Of a stretch of DNA of 64,000 nt, positions 33,366 through 41,743 are shown piece after piece. Made by a program: the position numbers and the translations under genes. The notes below the pieces were generated by a model. It did not search any database. It saw only the letters and a program-made list of their open reading frames with translations, and had not been told where the DNA came from. Every line of letters begins with the position of its first letter. Position 1 is the first letter of the stretch. The DNA lies in the NCBI GenBank assembly GCA_019636495.1, contig JAHBXL010000010.1, positions 1-64,000 on the forward strand, in the 5' to 3' direction. Origin of the DNA: Phycisphaeraceae bacterium. Lineage in GTDB: Bacteria > Planctomycetota > Phycisphaerae > Phycisphaerales > UBA1924.

Positions 33366-33907
33366 TGCGATTGTCCGGCAGAGCCAAGCAGCAAGTCCTC
33401 TGGATCGCCGCGGCGTCGGGCCCGGTCTTCGCCGTTCAGGCCGTCCGACTTCTCCTCGGTGCGGGCCCGGCCGCCGCGGGTGCGGCACCGCCCGCCGCGG
33501 TACCCGAGCCGCCCGTGTCCATTGCGGCGGCGAGGCCGATGGCTCCGTTGAGTGATGCCCAGCATCGTGCGATCGAGTGGATCGATGGCGGATCGTGGCG
33601 GGATGCGCTGGCCCGTTCCCCCATGCACCGCCCAGAGGGAGCGAGGCCCGCGCCCGTCGTTGTGACCGACGGCGTGCCGAAGATGGTGGTGCCGACGCTC
33701 CGGCTCGGCGGGATCGTCACCCGCGGATCGGATGCGATCGCGTCCATCAACAACCGCCTGTTCACCGTCGGCGATGAGCCGGCCCAGGGTTGGCGGATCG
33801 AGCGGATCGAACTCACGATGCGCACCGTGGTCTTCCGCGGGCCCGATGGGCGCATCGTCGAACTGTCCGCCGCGGGTGTTCGCGAACTAGCGGCCGATTC
33901 GCAGTGA
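33365..33907 (+). CDS. GspC/PilP-like periplasmic protein, 180 aa
   Basis: A membrane helix (VLWIAAASGPVFAVQAVRLL) and a proline-rich linker lead to a small beta domain (LRLGGIVTRGSDAIASINNR, LFTVGDEPAQGWRIERIEL, FRGPDGRIVELS). That fold pattern is the PilP/GspC homology region which contacts the secretin. It starts one base inside the previous stop (TAATG) and is the last gene of the operon. Its presence implies a secretin partner encoded elsewhere. Confidence 0.7.
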   Translation: MRLSGRAKQQVLWIAAASGPVFAVQAVRLLLGAGPAAAGAAPPAAVPEPPVSIAAARPMAPLSDAQHRAIEWIDGGSWRDALARSPMHRPEGARPAPVVVTDGVPKMVVPTLRLGGIVTRGSDAIASINNRLFTVGDEPAQGWRIERIELTMRTVVFRGPDGRIVELSAAGVRELAADSQ

Positions 33908-33913
33908 TCGCGC

Positions 33914-34720
33914 TCAGCCCGTGGGCTTGACCGGCGCGAGCACGGGGAGCCGCGAGCGATCCGAGACCACGACGCCGCCGGGCCGTTCGACTGTCACGGC
34001 AAAGAGCGTCGCTTCGCGCACCTGCAGTTTCGCGCGGATCGGCACGACGACCTCGCCGTCCCCCGCGACATCGAACACCCCGCCATCGACGGGGTGCCGG
34101 TCGTCGCGTGTCGCATCGAAGATCCACAACTGGTACTGCTCCCGCGTCGGGTCGTTGGCCTTCATGCCGCGGAAGACCATGTACCCCTTCTGAAGCGACG
34201 GGCACCAGACGACCTCTCCCGTGGGGTTTCCGGATTCCGAGGCCGTGGGACCGGCGGACCAGACCACCGACTGCGTGTCGGCGGCGCGACGGAGGGCTGC
34301 CAGGCCACGCGCTGTTGTGTCCTCGCTCGTGCCGCGTCCCATCCATCCCGCAAAGGCAAGCAGCAACGCCGCGGCCGCGGCGAACCAGCCCGTCCACGCG
34401 GCAATGCGAACCCGACGGGCATCGTGGGTGCGAACAAGGCGCATCGGTGCAGGATCGGCGGTCGCCGCGGCCCACGCGGCGCCGCTCGCTTTCAGCCGCT
34501 GACGAACCGCCGCGGGAACAGGCGCGGCGTCCTGAGCGGCGAGCCCCGCGGCCAGTGCCGCTGCGGTGCGATCCATGCAGTCGAGGTCGAATCCTTCGAA
34601 CGCCGCGGAGACCGCTTCGAGTTCGTCCTGTTCCGCGGGCGACAGATTCTGCACGGCGCGGTCGGCCAGCAGTTCGAGCAGACGGTCCATCGACGGGCCG
34701 GGCGCGGGTGCCGTGTTCAT
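33914..34720 (-). CDS. Anti-sigma-K-like (RskA) membrane anti-sigma factor, 268 aa
   Basis: A cytoplasmic anti-sigma part (MDRLLELLADRAVQNLSPAE; LAAQDAAPVPAAVRQRLK) precedes one membrane helix (IAAWTGWFAAAAALLLAFAG, about 126-145). A periplasmic RskA-type domain follows (NPTGEVVWCPSLQKGYMVFR, GMKANDPTREQYQLWIFDAT, TLFAVTVERPGGVVVSDRS). Such proteins hold the neighbouring ECF sigma factor until a signal triggers release. It overlaps the sigma gene by 4 bases, which keeps the two in step. Confidence 0.88.
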   Translation of the reverse strand: MNTAPAPGPSMDRLLELLADRAVQNLSPAEQDELEAVSAAFEGFDLDCMDRTAAALAAGLAAQDAAPVPAAVRQRLKASGAAWAAATADPAPMRLVRTHDARRVRIAAWTGWFAAAAALLLAFAGWMGRGTSEDTTARGLAALRRAADTQSVVWSAGPTASESGNPTGEVVWCPSLQKGYMVFRGMKANDPTREQYQLWIFDATRDDRHPVDGGVFDVAGDGEVVVPIRAKLQVREATLFAVTVERPGGVVVSDRSRLPVLAPVKPTG

Positions 34721-35280
34721 GGCGCGCCCTCCGATCCTGTCACGGTCCCGCCGAGGATCTCGCGCAGGCGGATGAGGCCGCGCCGCACGTGGGTCTTGAC
34801 GGTTCCCAGCGGCATGCCCGTCGCATCGGCGATCCGTTCGTGCGAGAGTCCCTGATAGATCGAGAGCCGAAGGACCTTCTGCTGCTCGGGCTTGAGGCTC
34901 TCCAGAGCGATGGCGGCTCGTTGCGCATCCTCGGCGTCGCCGAGCGATGCATCGGCCCGCGGCGAGCGGTCGGCGACCGGCGTGGTCCCGTCTTCATTGT
35001 CGAGGGAAGCAATGGTGCGGCCCGACCGCCTGCCGCGGTCAATGAGCCTCCGCCGCGCGATCATGGCCACGAACGTCGTTTCCGATGCCACGCTTGCGTC
35101 GAAGCGGGAGGCCGACCGCCAGACATCGAGGAAGATCTCCTGGACGGCGTCCTCGGCATCGGCCGGAGACGGGCAAAACCGCCGCGCCAGCGACCAGACC
35201 AGGCCGCTGTATCGGTCGATGCACGCCTGAACGGCCGAGGCCTCGCCCGACGCGATTCTCTGAAGGATCCCGTTCTCCAC
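34717..35280 (-). CDS. ECF-type RNA polymerase sigma factor, 187 aa
   Basis: The GTG at 35280 is chosen because GGAG lies 5 bases upstream; in-frame ATGs further up (such as 35376) lack a ribosome site. Region 2 is ACIDRYSGLVWSLARRFCPS plus DAEDAVQEIFLDVWRSASRF, and region 4 is LKPEQQKVLRLSIYQGLSHE then GMPLGTVKTHVRRGLIRLRE. These are typical of the SigK-like ECF group paired with RskA-type anti-sigma factors. The stop overlaps the anti-sigma start. The target regulon is unknown; the nearby pseudopilin operon is convergent, not downstream. Confidence 0.9.
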   Translation of the reverse strand: MENGILQRIASGEASAVQACIDRYSGLVWSLARRFCPSPADAEDAVQEIFLDVWRSASRFDASVASETTFVAMIARRRLIDRGRRSGRTIASLDNEDGTTPVADRSPRADASLGDAEDAQRAAIALESLKPEQQKVLRLSIYQGLSHERIADATGMPLGTVKTHVRRGLIRLREILGGTVTGSEGAP

Positions 35281-35483
35281 GACTGCTCCGGTCTGTGCGG
35301 ACCTGCCACGCTGCGCGGATTGTACGCGAGCGGAGATGGATGTCGGCGGGCGTTGTTGGATCGCGATGCAAGCCATGAGGTGCGCGGAGCGGGCAGAACG
35401 AACGATTGTGTCGGCCCATGGAGGGAGACGCGGTGGGTATTCGGCGAGGGTTCGCGGCTCGATTCGTCCGGGCGTGCGCGACA

Positions 35484-35518
35484 AAAAGACAACGCCCCGG
35501 GCAGAGCCCGGGGCGTTG
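35484..35518 (-). terminator. Rho-independent terminator for the dockerin-tailed gene
   Basis: A perfect 13-bp stem (CAACGCCCCGGGC at 35490-35502 with its complement at 35506-35518) has a three-base loop. On the minus strand it is followed by TCTTTTTG. It lies about 40 bases after the stop at 35558. Confidence 0.92.
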
Positions 35519-35557
35519 CGTGAGGCTAGAGATACCTCGAATCTCGGTCAGCCGAGA

Positions 35558-37219
35558 TTACGGGCAGCCGGCGAACCACGCGGCGAGGAAGTGGAAGATG
35601 TCGGAGACATCGACCGTGCCGTCGTTGTTCGAGTCGGCGACGCAGAGGGGCTCTGCGTTCGGGCCGGTGGCGGGCGCGACGGTCTCGCCAGCGATGAGGA
35701 ACGAGAAGTCCGTGCCGCCCGAACCCCAGCGGGTCGGGAAGTCCTTGGTGCTGCGCCAAGTGGGCACGCCGCCGGTCACGTAGTTCGCGGCGGGGTCGAT
35801 GACCGCACCGGGGTTGAACATGATCGGGCAGGAGTTGTCGCAGTAGCGGTTACGGCAGAAGTAGGCCCGCTCGATGAACGAGAAGGTGTCCTGCACGCCG
35901 ATGGAGATCCAGTACTGCTGGCCGGAGTTGAGCCGGATGCCGGTGATGTCGTGGAACTCGACGCGGTAGGCCTTCAGGCCGCTGACGCCGTCGATCGCCA
36001 CTTCATAACCGAGGCAGACGCGCTTGGTCTCAACGTAGCGGCCCCAGGCGATCTGCGAGGTGCCGAGGGTGTAGTAGGGGAGTTTGCAATCGTTGCGGTA
36101 GATCTCGAAGAACGCGGTGAACTCGGGGCAGTTCGTGTAGATGCAGCCCTCGACGTAGCAGACGTCGAAGTCAGCGCACGGGGGGACGACGAAGTCGTCG
36201 GCCGCGCGGCTGTTGCGGACGAGGCCGGAGCGCTCGGAGCGGGCGCCTTCCTCGTTCACGCCGGGGTTGCCGTTGCTGATCAGGCCGATGTCGCTGCCGT
36301 TGTCCTTCAGGATCTTGCAGGAGTCGTAGCAGACGCGGAAGGCCAGGTCGGTGCAGCCGACGCAGCAATCCTCGACCGACATCCAGGGATCAACGTACTC
36401 CCACGGGCCCATCCAGTTCATGGGGGGAACGCCGTTGCGCTTCTTGGCGACGGAGCCCTTGATGCTGCTGTTGGGGCTGGTGTAGTTGGAGTTCGCCGTG
36501 GCCCAGAAGGTCAGGTCGGTGCCCTGACCATCGGTGCGACCGACGACCGAGATCCAGTACGTGCCGCCCTTGAGGGCGATGTACCGGAAGCAGTCGGGGT
36601 CGACCGTGCAGCCGGAGACGGTCTCACCGGGGCAAGAGCCGTCCTGCTCCTGGTTGTTGAACGGGCCACCGGTGTGGAGGGTGTTGCCCAGTTCGAACGT
36701 GTAGGTGTACAGGTTGAAGCCCGTACCGTTGACGTTCGTATCCTTCTGCTCGACGCCGTGCTTGTTGAGCACGTAGAGCAGGTCGCCCGGGCAGCCGTTG
36801 CAGTCCGACCAGATCTCCAGGCGAGCCCGGGTCAGGCCGAACGTGCTGTTGTTCAGCACCTGCACCGAGATCGAGCGCAGGGTGTGGACGTAGCCGTCGC
36901 AGAGGAAGAAGTCGTCCGCGGCAACCGCGCCGCCCGGAGCGCCGCCACCCTCGTGAGAGGCCTGGCCATCGCCGTCGGACGGATCCCAATCACCGTTCCA
37001 CCAAGCGTTCGCACCAACCGGGCAGGAGCAGCCGCCCAGACCGCTGCGGGTCACAAAACCCGTCATGTTGTTGCCGGCGATCTGGCGGAAAGAGCCAGGG
37101 GCCGGGCTCTGCACCGCGGCCTCAGCCGGGGCAGCCGCCTTGTTCTGAGCCGTCGCGACGGTGCCAGCCGCCATGACGGTCGCACAGGCGAGAGTCATCA
37201 CATCACACATACGGACCAT
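35558..37219 (-). CDS. Secreted protein with dockerin/EF-hand-like C-terminal tail, 553 aa
   Basis: AGGAGG lies 8 bases upstream of the ATG at 37219. A signal peptide (VMTLACATVMAAGTVATAQ) is followed by a beta-rich, cysteine- and glycine-rich body with two similar-looking halves (ADDFFLCDGYVHTLRSISVQ and ADDFVVPPCADFDVCYVEGC), suggesting internal duplication. The end is VADSNNDGTVDVSDIFHFLA, an EF-hand-like calcium loop of the kind found at the ends of many secreted proteins in this bacterial group. It is probably displayed on or released from the cell surface; ligand unknown. A strong promoter (37459-37487) and terminator (35484-35518) make it a single-gene unit with a leader of about 230 bases. 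Confidence 0.8.
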   Translation of the reverse strand: MVRMCDVMTLACATVMAAGTVATAQNKAAAPAEAAVQSPAPGSFRQIAGNNMTGFVTRSGLGGCSCPVGANAWWNGDWDPSDGDGQASHEGGGAPGGAVAADDFFLCDGYVHTLRSISVQVLNNSTFGLTRARLEIWSDCNGCPGDLLYVLNKHGVEQKDTNVNGTGFNLYTYTFELGNTLHTGGPFNNQEQDGSCPGETVSGCTVDPDCFRYIALKGGTYWISVVGRTDGQGTDLTFWATANSNYTSPNSSIKGSVAKKRNGVPPMNWMGPWEYVDPWMSVEDCCVGCTDLAFRVCYDSCKILKDNGSDIGLISNGNPGVNEEGARSERSGLVRNSRAADDFVVPPCADFDVCYVEGCIYTNCPEFTAFFEIYRNDCKLPYYTLGTSQIAWGRYVETKRVCLGYEVAIDGVSGLKAYRVEFHDITGIRLNSGQQYWISIGVQDTFSFIERAYFCRNRYCDNSCPIMFNPGAVIDPAANYVTGGVPTWRSTKDFPTRWGSGGTDFSFLIAGETVAPATGPNAEPLCVADSNNDGTVDVSDIFHFLAAWFAGCP

Positions 37220-37707
37220 CTGAGAACCTCCTAGTACAGGAACACATGAACGAAACCACGTTTCGCCCGCTGCGACGAGCTCCAAACTCGGCGCAAGTGA
37301 CTGCGTGCGTTTTTGCCGATCCCTCCATACACCGGTTCGCCGGCGACTTCCGGATTGGCACTGTCAAACCACTGACCCGATCCAAACCAACCTGAGCACC
37401 CTTGCTCTCCTGAGCCTTGCCGGCTCAAGACCCGCTCGTATGCTCGCGAGCAAGGTCTCTTGTATCACAACCAGTTTTGGGGGTCAATACCCTTCATCCG
37501 AAATTCCCGCCCGATCAGCACTTGCGGCAATTCTTGCCCGTCTTTTCCGACTTGCCAGGTCCGAATAACCGAATGTCATCCGTAAGTACATTAAACACAG
37601 GCATTTAGATGCGGATCCTGCATGCCAATACAGCACCGGCTTGGGGACTCATGGCGCTCAGGGCGTGCGGCGCAAGTGCGTCTCAGCCTTCGATTTACGG
37701 CGAATTA
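37220..37707. other. 488-bp intergenic region: promoter and long leader of the dockerin-tailed gene
   Basis: It contains the minus-strand promoter at 37459-37487 and a leader of about 230 bases. The leader has a perfect hairpin (TGAGCC-TTGCC-GGCTCA near 37410-37430) and the ribosome site. The leader is not recognised as any known riboswitch. Between 37490 and 37707 the sequence is AT-richer with no gene seen. Confidence 0.5.
37459..37487 (-). promoter_or_regulatory. Sigma-70-type promoter, TTGACC-N17-TACAAG
   Basis: On the minus strand the -35 TTGACC (37487-37482) and -10 TACAAG (37464-37459) are separated by exactly 17 bases. The transcript would begin near 37452 and read into the gene starting at 37219. 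Confidence 0.6.
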
Positions 37708-40476
37708 TCACCCCCCACAATAGGGAGCCTGCGTGACCGGCTCATTTGCGCCGGACGAGTTGGGTACGACGTCTGAAGATCCACCAACGAGGGTGTTCTT
37801 CCAGTCGAAATGCGGCAGAGTCCCGTAAACCCGGGAGAACAGACGCGACTTCCTCACGGCTCCCCAAACATCCACGCTCGGTTCGGCATCCGCGGTGATG
37901 TCAAAGTTCGCCGCGCTGCGTGTGAGGCGCAGCCGCAGGGCGCGGATGCGCTGCATGTGCGTGCGGTCGAGTCCGTCGGCAACTCGGAGGATCGCGGCCA
38001 GCGCGCGGACGCGCTGTCGGTCTTCTTCGCCAAGGGCGGCGAAGTTCCGGTGCTTGTCCTTGGGCTCGGCGGCGCGGTGATAGCGCGCGATGTTCGCCAC
38101 CACCTGGATCTCGCGGCTGGTCAGCCCGGGCAGGTCCGCGTGCACGATCAGGTGGTAGGAGTGCTTGTGGTGCGATGCGTAGTTCACCAGGTATCCGACG
38201 TCGTGCAGGACCGCCGCGGCTTCGAGCAGCACGCGGTCGCGGGGAGAGAGGTCCGCTGACTCCGGGCGCTTCAGGGCGTCGCGCTGCTCGACGAGTTGGT
38301 CGAAGATGCTGAGGCTCAGCCGTGCCACGTGGCGTGCGTGCGCCGCCTCGTACTGGCACGCCTTGGCGAATCGCAACACGCCGCGCATCGGGTTGTTGCG
38401 ACCGCCGTTGGCATCCGCGGCGCCCTCGCAACGCACCATCGACAGCAGCAACCCGTCGCGGATGCCGCCCTCGTGGATGAGCACGCTGTTGGCGTGCAGC
38501 CTCTCCAGCAGCCTGTCGATGACGGTCAGCCCGGCGACGATGATGTCGGCCCGGTCCGCGGGGAGTCCCGGGACGCGTGAGCGATCACGAAGCGACAACT
38601 CACGCACGTAGTCCAGCACGTGGCACAACTCGCTGCGCCGCACCTCGCGACCTTGCACCGAGCCCGAGAACAGCCCCTGCGCGGCAGGGCCCAGTTCCTT
38701 GTGCGCCAGGACGCCCGCCAGGGTCGTGAACGTGCCGCCCGTGCCCACCACCACGGCGGGGCTGAACGGCAGTTTGCCCAGCGCCTTGCGCAGCACATCA
38801 TCAACGAACCGCGACAGTTCCTTGTGGCGTGCTGTGGCAGCGGCAGTCGCGCCGCCGAACTGCTCGGTCAGACGCACCGCGCCCAGCGGCAGGCTGAACA
38901 CACGCTCGATCACGCCGCCGCCGAGACCGGCGCCGCGCGGGTCGCCGTGCCCGGTCCCCGCCGACAGCACGACCTCGAGACTGCCGCCGCCAATGTCGAC
39001 GACCGCGGCGGGCGAGCCGGACAGATCGAACGCGTTGGCCGCGGAGCGGTACGCCAGCAGAGCCTCCTGCTCGGCCGGGATGATCTCGACCTCGAGACCC
39101 GCGACCTCGCGCACACGGCGCAACAGGTCCTGTCCGTTCTTCGCTTCTCGGCACGCCGCGGTCGCCACCACGCGGATCTGGCTTGCGCCGTATCCCTCGG
39201 CGATCGACTTCATCCGCGCGATGGTGACCGCCGAGTGCTCCATCGTGTCGGGGTCGAGGCGCCCAGTTTCGTGCAGGCCGCGGCCGAGGCGCGTGATCTC
39301 CTTCTCGTCGTCGAGTACGCGGTAGGACCCATCACCATCGGTTTCGCCCACGATCAGTCGGATGCTGTTGGTGCCGATGTCGATCGCGGCGATTCGGCGG
39401 CGCCCCTTCCGCGGCGGCTTGGGGAGTCGGCCGTTGCGGGCGGGCTCGCTGGGGCCGCGACTTGCCGGGCCAGTGGGGTGCGGGTCGTTTGCCGGCGGCT
39501 CTGCCGGGGTGACTTGCGGACCGGCCCCGAACACCAGCCTGCGGAGGTCGTCGAACAGGTTCGATGCGAGCAGGTGGTCCCACGCGGCACGTGCGGCGCG
39601 GAGTTCACGCCGAAATGCGGTGCGTTCGGCACGCAGGATTCTGCCAAGGGACTCAACCCCGTCCCTGTCACCGTGCTTGGCGCGCTTGCGCAGATTCGCG
39701 CGCGCCCCAGCGAGCACCTCGGAGAGATGATCGACGCGGACCGAACAGTCGGTGAACCCGCCGATGGCCTGCTGGAAGTCGGTCAACGGACGGATGAGCC
39801 GGCCGCACGCCGACTTGCCGATGGCCGGCGCGAAGATCTCGAGCGCATATCGAAGCCGCTTGCACTCGATCCGCAGGTTGTGCAGGTTCTCCGTTCTGCC
39901 CAGGTCCGCGCCGGCCGCTTCGAGGACGGAGTCGGCGTGTCGTTGCAGGCCGTCGCGCATGACATCGGCGATGGCGGGGCCATCCGGCGAAGCGCGCTGC
40001 ATCTCGCGGATCGCTCGCCCGAGTCTTTGCGCGGACTGCTTGCGGAGATCCGGAAGCACACCGGGCAACTGCGCGGCCGCATCGTTGCGTCTATCCCGGA
40101 GGGAGCGCGCAAGCAGCGTAAACCCCGCCCGCTCCTCGGGCTGTTTCCGGCGAGTCGCGCCGACCCAGCGAAGAAGGACATCTGCATCGCGGACTGGCCC
40201 CGCAGCGCGCCGAATCTTCCGCAGCACGCGCAGCGCGGCCTTGGCACGCTTCTGGCTCAGCACCGGCATCGCCGCGTCGAGCGCGGCGGCGGTGCGCCTC
40301 GTGGCGACCCGCAGTTGGTGAACGGCCTTCTCGGCATCGTCGTTCTCTGCTCGGACCACGGCGCGGATGGCGCGGACCAACACGCGGGAACGATGCGACA
40401 GCGTGCCGGCCATGAAGCCCGCGCCCTGCGCCTGCACATCGGCGTGCCTCGTGTCCTTTCGCTTGCCGGACGCCAT
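37708..40476 (-). CDS. CHAD domain fused to Ppx/GppA phosphatase with HD-like C-terminus, 922 aa
   Basis: The ATG at 40476 has GGAG 9 bases upstream; an in-frame ATG at 40515 lacks one. Residues about 10-300 form a CHAD domain of conserved histidines and basic residues (KAVHQLRVATRRTAAALDAA; LHNLRIECKRLRYALEIFAP), known to bind polyphosphate. After a proline-rich linker the Ppx/GppA domain begins (IAAIDIGTNSIRLIVGETDG; AAVVDIGGGSLEVVLS; VVVGTGGTFTTLAGVL), which hydrolyses polyphosphate or pppGpp. The C-terminus is HD-like (AAAVLHDVGYLVNYASHHKH). Having the binding domain and the phosphatase in one chain is uncommon and points to polyphosphate turnover. The gene ends far from any partner. Confidence 0.9.
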   Translation of the reverse strand: MASGKRKDTRHADVQAQGAGFMAGTLSHRSRVLVRAIRAVVRAENDDAEKAVHQLRVATRRTAAALDAAMPVLSQKRAKAALRVLRKIRRAAGPVRDADVLLRWVGATRRKQPEERAGFTLLARSLRDRRNDAAAQLPGVLPDLRKQSAQRLGRAIREMQRASPDGPAIADVMRDGLQRHADSVLEAAGADLGRTENLHNLRIECKRLRYALEIFAPAIGKSACGRLIRPLTDFQQAIGGFTDCSVRVDHLSEVLAGARANLRKRAKHGDRDGVESLGRILRAERTAFRRELRAARAAWDHLLASNLFDDLRRLVFGAGPQVTPAEPPANDPHPTGPASRGPSEPARNGRLPKPPRKGRRRIAAIDIGTNSIRLIVGETDGDGSYRVLDDEKEITRLGRGLHETGRLDPDTMEHSAVTIARMKSIAEGYGASQIRVVATAACREAKNGQDLLRRVREVAGLEVEIIPAEQEALLAYRSAANAFDLSGSPAAVVDIGGGSLEVVLSAGTGHGDPRGAGLGGGVIERVFSLPLGAVRLTEQFGGATAAATARHKELSRFVDDVLRKALGKLPFSPAVVVGTGGTFTTLAGVLAHKELGPAAQGLFSGSVQGREVRRSELCHVLDYVRELSLRDRSRVPGLPADRADIIVAGLTVIDRLLERLHANSVLIHEGGIRDGLLLSMVRCEGAADANGGRNNPMRGVLRFAKACQYEAAHARHVARLSLSIFDQLVEQRDALKRPESADLSPRDRVLLEAAAVLHDVGYLVNYASHHKHSYHLIVHADLPGLTSREIQVVANIARYHRAAEPKDKHRNFAALGEEDRQRVRALAAILRVADGLDRTHMQRIRALRLRLTRSAANFDITADAEPSVDVWGAVRKSRLFSRVYGTLPHFDWKNTLVGGSSDVVPNSSGANEPVTQAPYCGG

Positions 40477-40666
40477 GATCGGGCTCTCCACGCCTGGCGA
40501 TGGGGGACGGCTCATGGTATCGGGCAGGGCCGCGTGCGCCGCGTGCGCACCCGGTGCGAACCGCAATCTTCACACTTCTGGGCCCGCCGCCATAGACTCC
40601 GGCGCGGGCAACCCCGGCCCCGGCGCGCGTGCCCCGCCGCGTCGCAATCATGCACACGGAGGATGT

Positions 40667-41722
40667 ATGTCCGGAGCGATCATCGACTTGCGCAGCGACA
40701 CCGTGACCCGTCCCACGCCCGCCATGCGCCGCGCGATGGCGGAGGCGGTGGTGGGCGACGATGTGCTCGGCGACGACCCGACCGTGATCGCGCTGCAGGA
40801 ACGCATCGCGCAGGTCATGGGCAAGGAGGCCGCGTGCTTCGTGCCCACCGGCACAATGGCGAACCAGACGGCCATCCGCGCGCAGACCGAGCCCGGGGAC
40901 GAGGTGATCGCGCACGAGGACAGCCACATCATTCACTACGAGACGGGCTCGCCCGCCGCGCTCTCGGGGGTGATGATCCGACCGCTCCGCGGGCACGCGG
41001 GCCTGTTCGAGGCGAGCGATGTCGAGGAGGCGGTGCGCCCGAACAACGTGCACAGCCCGCACTCAGCGCTGCTGGTCATCGAGAACACGCACAACCGGGG
41101 CGGCGGGGCGGTGTGGCCGCTGGAGCGATTTGCAAGGGTCGCGGCGTCGGCGCGGCAGCGCGGCATCCGCGTGCACCTCGATGGGGCGCGCATCTGGAAC
41201 GCCTGCGCGGCGACGGGTCATTCGCCGGCGGACTATGCGCGCCACGCCGACACGGTCTCGTGCTGCTTCTCCAAGGGCCTTGGCGCGCCCGCCGGATCAG
41301 CCGTTGCCGGCGACCGGGCAACGATCGCGCGGGTGGCGAGATTCCGCAAGATGTTCGGCGGGACGATGCGCCAGTCGGGCGTGCTCGCCGCGGCCGCGAT
41401 GCACGCGCTCGATCATCACCGCGCACGGATGGTCGAAGATCACGCCAACGCGCGCCGACTCGCCGAGGCGCTGTCGGGCGTGCCGGGGCTCTCCGTACCG
41501 CTTCCGGTCGAAACGAACATGTGTTTCGTCGATGTGGATCCGCGGCACGGATCGGCCGCGGAACTGTGCCAGAGACTCAAGGCCGCGGGCCTGCTCGTGC
41601 TGCCCACGGCCCCGCAGCGCGTGCGGTTCGTCTGCCACCTCGATGTCAGCGCGGCGATGATTGACGCGGCGGTTGCGGTCGTTGCCCGCGCTGTTGGCGC
41701 GGCGCCCCAGCCCGTCGCGTGA
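40667..41722 (+). CDS. ltaE: Low-specificity L-threonine aldolase, 351 aa
   Basis: GGAGG lies 5 bases upstream of the ATG. It is a PLP fold-type I enzyme that splits L-threonine or L-allo-threonine into glycine and acetaldehyde. Family motifs are IIDLRSDTVTRPTPAMRRAM at the start, EDSHIIHYETGSPAALSG, LLVIENTHNRGGGAVWPLE and IRVHLDGARIWNACAATG. The PLP lysine is Lys203 in CCFSKGLGAPAGS. Length is normal. It is divergent from the CHAD-Ppx gene. Confidence 0.93.
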   Translation: MSGAIIDLRSDTVTRPTPAMRRAMAEAVVGDDVLGDDPTVIALQERIAQVMGKEAACFVPTGTMANQTAIRAQTEPGDEVIAHEDSHIIHYETGSPAALSGVMIRPLRGHAGLFEASDVEEAVRPNNVHSPHSALLVIENTHNRGGGAVWPLERFARVAASARQRGIRVHLDGARIWNACAATGHSPADYARHADTVSCCFSKGLGAPAGSAVAGDRATIARVARFRKMFGGTMRQSGVLAAAAMHALDHHRARMVEDHANARRLAEALSGVPGLSVPLPVETNMCFVDVDPRHGSAAELCQRLKAAGLLVLPTAPQRVRFVCHLDVSAAMIDAAVAVVARAVGAAPQPVA

Positions 41723-41743
41723 CGCACCATCCTTGGCGCGGCT

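Noticed and set aside
35336..37234. 632-codon plus-strand open frame opposite the dockerin-tailed gene
   Set aside because: It is a GC shadow; the minus-strand gene has signal peptide, ribosome site, promoter and terminator.
38620..41664. 1014-codon plus-strand frame over the CHAD-Ppx and threonine aldolase genes
   Set aside because: It crosses two well-supported genes and has no motif.
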